DNA from: Schistosoma haematobium
Lineage: Eukaryota; Platyhelminthes; Trematoda; Strigeidida; Schistosomatidae
Direction of reading: 5' to 3'
DNA: 64,000 nucleotides
Assembly (NCBI RefSeq): GCF_000699445.3
Contig: NC_067200.1
Location: forward strand, 16,560,510-16,624,509
Positions within the stretch are counted from its first letter, which is position 1. The number at the start of each line of letters is the position of its first letter. The notes beneath the pieces were generated by a model. The model saw nothing but the letters and a program-made list of their open reading frames with translations, was not told the origin of the DNA and did no database searches. Shown piece after piece: positions 58,863 through 64,000 of the stretch. Position numbers and translations under genes: made by a program.

Positions 58863-60039
58863 CTAGACTAATTAAGGTTGCAAAGAAAAAGAATAAAATG
58901 GACAAATCTTTGAGAGAGGGATAAAAACGAATTCAACGTTATATTTGAAATGCACGAAGAACACATACATTTCAAAGAGTTGTATAAAAGTGTTAGAAGT
59001 CATCTGTGACTCCCTGTAAGTTACTGGAGGCCAAGGAAAATGCTTTCAAGTATTTATGTATAGTCAAGGCTCTTGGAAGTGCTACGGAAATTCCCTAAAA
59101 CAATAAATTATGCTTTTACTTAACCTGGTGGGACAGCTTCCAGATTTACTACTAATCTTAGTACCTTTCTAGGGGTTTCCAGAGGTCATCTATACATATA
59201 TAAACACCTTTATGTCTGAATGTACGACTCCCCTTCCTTTTTAATGTGGAGTGCAAGTGTCAATAATTCTGTTAGTTTAAGAATAGATTAGAAAGTCAGT
59301 ATTTTAATTATTAATTCACATTATAACAATGAACTTTAGGTAACCGAACACACTTTAGTAACCGATGAATAGACATCCTGGAGTTCGACAACAGTATTCA
59401 CTATTCAAACTTATGCAAAAATCAAACTAGTTTAAACAGGTAAACAATTATTCCAAGAAATGTGTATCTATTGAGAGTATTTTTCTACTTCAAAAAAGTT
59501 GTGTCTCAAAGCTTATCGGTAAACTAGATTATAATACTATGCTAAACAATCCATAGTTACTTCCGAAATCTGAAGTGAGTAGAGGACTTTACTATATTCA
59601 TGAGAAAAAACAACTCATAATCAACATTTTCAACAGATTCAAGCACCACTCCACTCTAATTAATTAAATCACGTATTAGTACAGACAAGTTATAATAAAT
59701 ACGTTATGCATTATAAGCACATGATTGCATATTTGATCATAAATTGATTGAAGAATTTTCGGATAGGCGATGTAATGAAGAATAGTAGGACATAGGCAAT
59801 TTCGAAAACTGTAAACAGTGTTACATATGATAAACACTAACGTGAGAGTTGTTAACAATAATAAAAAATATACTAATTAATCAGTTATGACAAAGCCGCT
59901 TTAATTACAAAACAAACTCTACTATATAACTAAGTTACAGAGGCATGGTATAAATAAAAAGTTTAAGACAGTGTATTATTTGGAAACTGATTACAGTCTA
60001 GGTGAAATTATTTGGGAGGGAGGGTAGTGAAATATTATT
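58863..60039. other. Upstream part of gene 2 or its intron, nothing recognised
   Basis: No exon found with fitting splice sites, and no repeat family recognised. Confidence 0.35.
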
Positions 60040-60215
60040 ACAGCTTCCATACAAAATGCAAAAATTCAAAATAAGAAATACAAATAATCTCCTTCAGCTA
60101 CGTTGTAAAAACAAACTTGTCTGGACGAAACACTGGATTTATTTAAATTTCAATCGCTGAAATTATTTCAGGTATAATTTTCACATATAGTTGCTTCTAT
60201 TCGTTTTAATAATAA
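60040..60215 (+). mobile_element. Penelope-like terminal repeat remnant
   Basis: It matches 14695-14835 in the opposite orientation (GGACGAAACACTGG, then AAATTTCAATCGCTGAAAT). Only the GAAA half of the hammerhead-like motif is kept, and the CTGA half is replaced. Confidence 0.45.
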
Positions 60216-60512
60216 TAGTTTTATTGTTAACGGCTTAAATACTCATCATAAAGGTAGATAGGGAAATTATAATTAGGAAAGAATAGCTCAGCATGATGAA
60301 ATAAAATGTAATCAGGAGGATTATAAAAAAAATAAACTAGTTGGGAGTAGAAGGTTTAAGAAAATGGAAAGGAAAGCAGATGGCTATAGAGGAATTTATG
60401 AGAAATTGTTGAGTCGGCTTCCGGAGAACTTCAACGGAGCCTCCAGAGGCCCAAAAGGAGCCGGAGGATCCCAGCCAATCAGAGCATGATGAAACGTTCG
60501 AGAATTCCAGCG

Positions 60513-63500
60513 TTACTTACTTACTTACGCCTGCTACTCCCAAAGGAGCATAGGCCGCTGACCAGCATTCTCTAACCCACTCTGTCCTGGGCCTTCTTTT
60601 CTAGTTCCATCCAATTCTTGTTCATTTTTCTCATGTCTATCTCCATTTCTCAGCGTAATGTGTTCTTTGGTCTTCCTCTTTTCCTTTGACATTCAGGATT
60701 CCATGTGAGGGCTTGTCTTGTGACGCAGTTTGGTGCTTTCCTCAATGTGTGTCCTATCCACTTCCAGCGCTTCTTCCTGATTTCTTCCTCCACTGGGATC
60801 TGGTTTGTTCTCTCCCACAGTACGTTGTTGCTAATAGTGTCCGGCCAATGGATCTGAAGTATTTTGCGTAGACAATTGTTAATAAACACCTGTATTTTCT
60901 GCATGATGGCTTTCGTAATTCTCCAGGTTTCTGCCCCATACAGTAGAACTGTCTTGACATTTGTATTGAAAATCCTGACCTTGGTGTTGGTTGACAGTTG
61001 CTTTGAGTTCCAGATGTTCCTCAGTTGTAAATATGCTGCTCTTGCTTTGCCGATCCGCGCCTTCACATCTGCATCAGATCCACCCTGTTCATCAATGATG
61101 CTGCCCAAATATGTAAAGGTTTTCACATCTTCCAAATCTTCTCCGTCAATTGTGATTGGATTGGTGCATTCTGTGTTGTATCGGAGAATCCTGCTTTTCC
61201 CTCTGTGTATATTGAGACCTACTGCTGCTGAGGCTGCTGCCACACTGTTCGTCTTCTCCTGCATCTGTTGTTGCGTTTGGGATAGAAGGGCCAGATCATC
61301 TGCGAAGTCTAGATCGTCCAAATGCACCCTAGATGTCCACTGTATCCCGCGTTTCTCTTCAGATGTTGACGTCTTCATGATCCAGTCGATCACCAGAAGA
61401 AAGAGAAAGGGTGAGAGTAAGCAACCTTGCCTAACACCGGTCTTCACTTCGAACGACTTTGTCAACTGTCCTCCATGCACGATTTTGCAGTGTAATCCAT
61501 CATATGAGTTCTGTATGATATTGACTATCTTCTGGGGCACGCCGTAGTGTCGAAGAAGTTTCCATAGTGTTGTTCTGTCCACGCTATCAAATGCCTTTTC
61601 GTAGTCAATGAAGTTGATGTAGAGTGACGAATTCCATTCAATTGATTGTTCCACAATGAGCCGTAGAGTTGTGATTTGGTCTGTACACGATCTATCCTTA
61701 CGGAATCCTGCCTGTTGGTCACGAAGTTGGGCGTCTACGCAGTCCTTCATCCTGTTTAACAATACCCTGTTGAAGACTTTTCCCGGTATTGAGAGAAGAG
61801 TGATGCCCCTGTAGTTATCACACTTGCTGAGATCGCCTTTCTTCGGTATTTTGATCAGTAGTCCTTCTTTCCAGTCTTTTGGTACTTGTTCCTCATCCCA
61901 AATCTTATTGAAGAGAATGTGGAGTATCCTTGCAGTTGCCGCTACGTCTGCTTTTAGTGCCTCTGCTGGGATGTTGTCCGGTCCTGCTGCTTTGCCACTC
62001 TTGATTTGTCTGATGGCCATGCTGATTTCTTCAATTGTTGGTGGGCCAACATTGATTGGGAGGTCCGTGGGTGCCGCTTCGATGTTGGGTGGGTTCAGTG
62101 GAGCTGGTCGATTCAACAGTTCTTTGAAGTGTTCTACCCACCTGTTTTGTTGCTCTTCAATGTTGGCGATTAACTCGCCTTCCTTGCTTTTCACTGGTCG
62201 TTCTGGTTTGCGGCGATTTCCAGAGAGTTTCTTTGTCGTGTCATACAATTGTCTCATGTTTCCTTCTCTTGCAGCCTTTTCCGCCGTCGTTGCTAAATCT
62301 TCCACATATTTACGTTTGTCGGTTCTGATGCTCCTCTTCACTTGTTTGTTTATTTCCGTGTATTCAGCTTGTGCCTTGGCTTTTTCTGCTCTTGTTCGGC
62401 TGGTATTGATCGCTGCCTTCTTGTTCCTCCTTTCTAGAATCTTATCCAGTGTATCAACAGTGATCCATTCCTTGTGGTGGTGCTTCTTGTGACCCAGAAC
62501 CTCATGACATGTTGAAGTGATTGCCTCTTTGATCCCCTTCCAGTTGCTCTCCACAGTAGTTCCTTCTCCATTGAGTAGATCATGAAAGGCCTGGAACTTG
62601 TTGCTGAGGACTATCTTGAATTTGTTGAGTTTGTTAGTATCCTGGAGAAAGGCCGTATTGAACTTTTGTGATACTATCTGCCCCGTTGTCCAGTGCTTCT
62701 TGAGTTTCAATTTCATCTTGGCGACCAGTAAGTGATGATCTGATGCTATATCAGCTCCTCTCTTGGTTCTCACGTCCTCTATAGTCCTCCTGAACGTTTT
62801 GTTGATGCAAATATGGTCGATTTGGTTTTGTGTATAGTGATCCGGTGAAGTCCATGTGGTTTTGTGTATGCGTTTATGTGGGAATATGGTGCCGCCTATG
62901 ACCAGCTTATTGAAGGCACATAGATTTGCAAATCTCTCACCATTTTCGTTTCTTTCTCCCAGTCCGTGTCGTCCCATGATGTCTTCATATCCAGTGTTGT
63001 CCGTTCCAACCTTGGCGTTGAAATCTCCCATCAGAATGGTCAGGTCCTTTGTTGGGCACTTCTCGACTATTGACTGCAGCCTATTGTAGAATTGATCTTT
63101 AGCGTCTTCATTGTAGTCGTTGGTAGGCGCATAGCATTGGATGATGTTCATTGAAGTGCCCTCTTTCTTTGTTTTAAACGAGGCTTTGATGATCCTTGGT
63201 CCATGAGATTCCCATCCTATAAGTGCATTTTGCGCTTCTTTGGACAGCATCAATGCAACTCCTTGTGTATGTGGTGCATTTTCTTCTTCATGGCCGGAGT
63301 ATAACAGGAACTCTCCTGTAGTTAGTCGTTGTTGTCCAACTTGTGTCCAATGTGTTTCACTGATCCCAAGTACCTCTAGGTTGTATCTTCTCATTTCTGC
63401 AGCAATCTGGAAGGCTCTTCCGGTGTCCCACATTGTACGAACATTCCATGTACCTAAATAAATGGTCGCTCTGGTTGTCAGAAGGGGCATCGGCCTCGTA

Positions 63501-63727
63501 ACTTCCGAAGGGATTCGGCTTTCATCATGAGGCATCATAATTCTTCTAAATGAAGATCTTCTGACTCCCAGGGCAGAGTTTAAAAGGTTTGAATAATTTT
63601 TTCTGGTTAGCGTTTTTTTAGCGAGTTAGTTTTCTACGGGATGGGGACGCTAACCCCATGCCCAACCCTCCTCCTTTATCCGGGCTTGGGACCCGCAGTA
63701 GCCCCCGGAAGGACTCCAGGCGGAGTT
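60513..63727 (-). mobile_element. Nearly full-length RTE/SR2-like non-LTR retrotransposon
   Basis: The 13-bp target duplication GAGAATTCCAGCG lies at 60500-60512 and 63728-63740. The 5' UTR runs 63727-63539, a single ORF follows, and the 3' end is a run of four AAGT-type units at 60513-60528. Single ORF with endonuclease then RT, a very short 3' UTR and a microsatellite tail are RTE-clade traits. The element sits inside the solo LTR, so it is the younger insertion. Confidence 0.9.
60650..63538 (-). CDS. RTE-type polyprotein: APE-like endonuclease and reverse transcriptase
   Basis: The ORF has 962 codons from ATG 63538. Endonuclease: WNVRT (Asn32), ISETHW (Glu61), MGDFNAKVG (171-174) and SDHH (266-269), all catalytic positions kept. 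[18 protein letters not shown] near 515, [33 protein letters not shown] with Asp645, [12 protein letters not shown] near 702 and FADD at 745-748, both catalytic Asp kept. It ends at TGA 60650-60652 inside GRPKNTLR. Sister sequence continues in frame through a second stop (TAG 60572-60574) to a TAA at 60521-60523 within the tail repeat. So the last 43 or so residues are cut off. The protein drives target-primed reverse transcription of its own RNA. Confidence 0.9.
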   Translation of the reverse strand: MMPHDESRIPSEVTRPMPLLTTRATIYLGTWNVRTMWDTGRAFQIAAEMRRYNLEVLGISETHWTQVGQQRLTTGEFLLYSGHEEENAPHTQGVALMLSKEAQNALIGWESHGPRIIKASFKTKKEGTSMNIIQCYAPTNDYNEDAKDQFYNRLQSIVEKCPTKDLTILMGDFNAKVGTDNTGYEDIMGRHGLGERNENGERFANLCAFNKLVIGGTIFPHKRIHKTTWTSPDHYTQNQIDHICINKTFRRTIEDVRTKRGADIASDHHLLVAKMKLKLKKHWTTGQIVSQKFNTAFLQDTNKLNKFKIVLSNKFQAFHDLLNGEGTTVESNWKGIKEAITSTCHEVLGHKKHHHKEWITVDTLDKILERRNKKAAINTSRTRAEKAKAQAEYTEINKQVKRSIRTDKRKYVEDLATTAEKAAREGNMRQLYDTTKKLSGNRRKPERPVKSKEGELIANIEEQQNRWVEHFKELLNRPAPLNPPNIEAAPTDLPINVGPPTIEEISMAIRQIKSGKAAGPDNIPAEALKADVAATARILHILFNKIWDEEQVPKDWKEGLLIKIPKKGDLSKCDNYRGITLLSIPGKVFNRVLLNRMKDCVDAQLRDQQAGFRKDRSCTDQITTLRLIVEQSIEWNSSLYINFIDYEKAFDSVDRTTLWKLLRHYGVPQKIVNIIQNSYDGLHCKIVHGGQLTKSFEVKTGVRQGCLLSPFLFLLVIDWIMKTSTSEEKRGIQWTSRVHLDDLDFADDLALLSQTQQQMQEKTNSVAAASAAVGLNIHRGKSRILRYNTECTNPITIDGEDLEDVKTFTYLGSIIDEQGGSDADVKARIGKARAAYLQLRNIWNSKQLSTNTKVRIFNTNVKTVLLYGAETWRITKAIMQKIQVFINNCLRKILQIHWPDTISNNVLWERTNQIPVEEEIRKKRWKWIGHTLRKAPNCVTRQALTWNPECQRKRGRPKNTLR

Positions 63728-64000
63728 GAGAATTCCAGCGTGGCGTGCTACTATTGGTCGGTAGCATAATATGACGTTAACGGATTGGCTGAAATATGAT
63801 GTTGATTTAACAGACGCCAACATCTATAAATACCCTTGATTTTCTGTACAAGAATGAACCTTGGGATAAAGTATATTCTCTCATCCTTGTGTCTTCTCTC
63901 TGGTGTTCAAGTCGCTGTGTAGTTCTAGTGTGCGGGTTACCAGACAGCTTAGGAATCGTATATAGCGTTTCAACGACAAGACGTATCAGAAATTAAGACC

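Larger units (their letters stand above)
60407..63988 (+). mobile_element. Solo LTR split by an RTE insertion
   Basis: The LTR parts are 60407-60512 and 63741-63988, together 354 bp, starting TGTTGAGTCGG and ending CGTATCA. The flanks are GAAAT at 60402-60406 and GAAAT at 63989-63993, a perfect 5-bp target duplication. A TATA box (TATAAATACC) lies at about 63828. It aligns with 1189-1546. Confidence 0.9.

Noticed and set aside
60864..62492. Long plus-strand frames (227 and 222 codons)
   Set aside because: They are antisense shadows of the RTE polyprotein.

Overview
The window is AT-rich animal genomic DNA that reads as a schistosome (Schistosoma or a close blood fluke). The grounds are a tRNA-headed SINE carrying a hammerhead ribozyme (the Sm-alpha architecture), RTE/SR2-like and other non-LTR retrotransposons, Penelope-like elements with GIY-YIG endonucleases, Ty3/gypsy remains, very short introns in a transposase, and AT-rich introns with GTAAGT donors. 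There is no bacterial content, CRISPR array or operon.

Two split host genes lie on the minus strand. Gene 1 (22884 down to 5656 and beyond the left edge) encodes a multi-PDZ scaffold resembling PATJ/MPDZ. Its exons join in phase (22884; 21569-21432; 20756-20287; 18704-18437; 17455-17326; 5925-5656), giving one whole PDZ, a long linker and the start of a second PDZ. Its last visible intron is 11.4 kb and holds an inverted pair of MULE transposons. Gene 2 (58862 down to 51464) has four exons that join in phase and end at a stop codon followed by AATAAA. I do not recognise its protein.

Most of the rest is mobile DNA. 1-5.2 kb: a solo LTR and a decayed LINE. 6.5-13.1 kb: two MULE copies in inverted orientation. 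19.3-20.0 kb: an RTE fragment inside gene 1. 23.5-27.1 kb: a gypsy pol relic and a LINE. 28-33.8 kb: two copies of one LINE family, one with a tandem 5' region that has taken up a tRNA-like, hammerhead-bearing module. 35-42.2 kb: three Penelope-like elements and a Sm-alpha SINE. 44.3-49.8 kb: a LINE split by a Penelope-derived element with 421-bp inverted arms and by a second, composite 2.9-kb insertion. 60.4-64 kb: a solo LTR split by a nearly complete RTE element, both with perfect target-site duplications.

The most interesting signals are the second tRNA-plus-hammerhead module at 31308-31492, which is missing from a related LINE copy at 5 kb; the 421-bp inverted-arm Penelope derivative; the Sm-alpha copy longer than one unit; and the MULE inverted pair whose arms share the same lesions. 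All exon limits come from reading splice signals and phase by eye. No transcript or database search was available.
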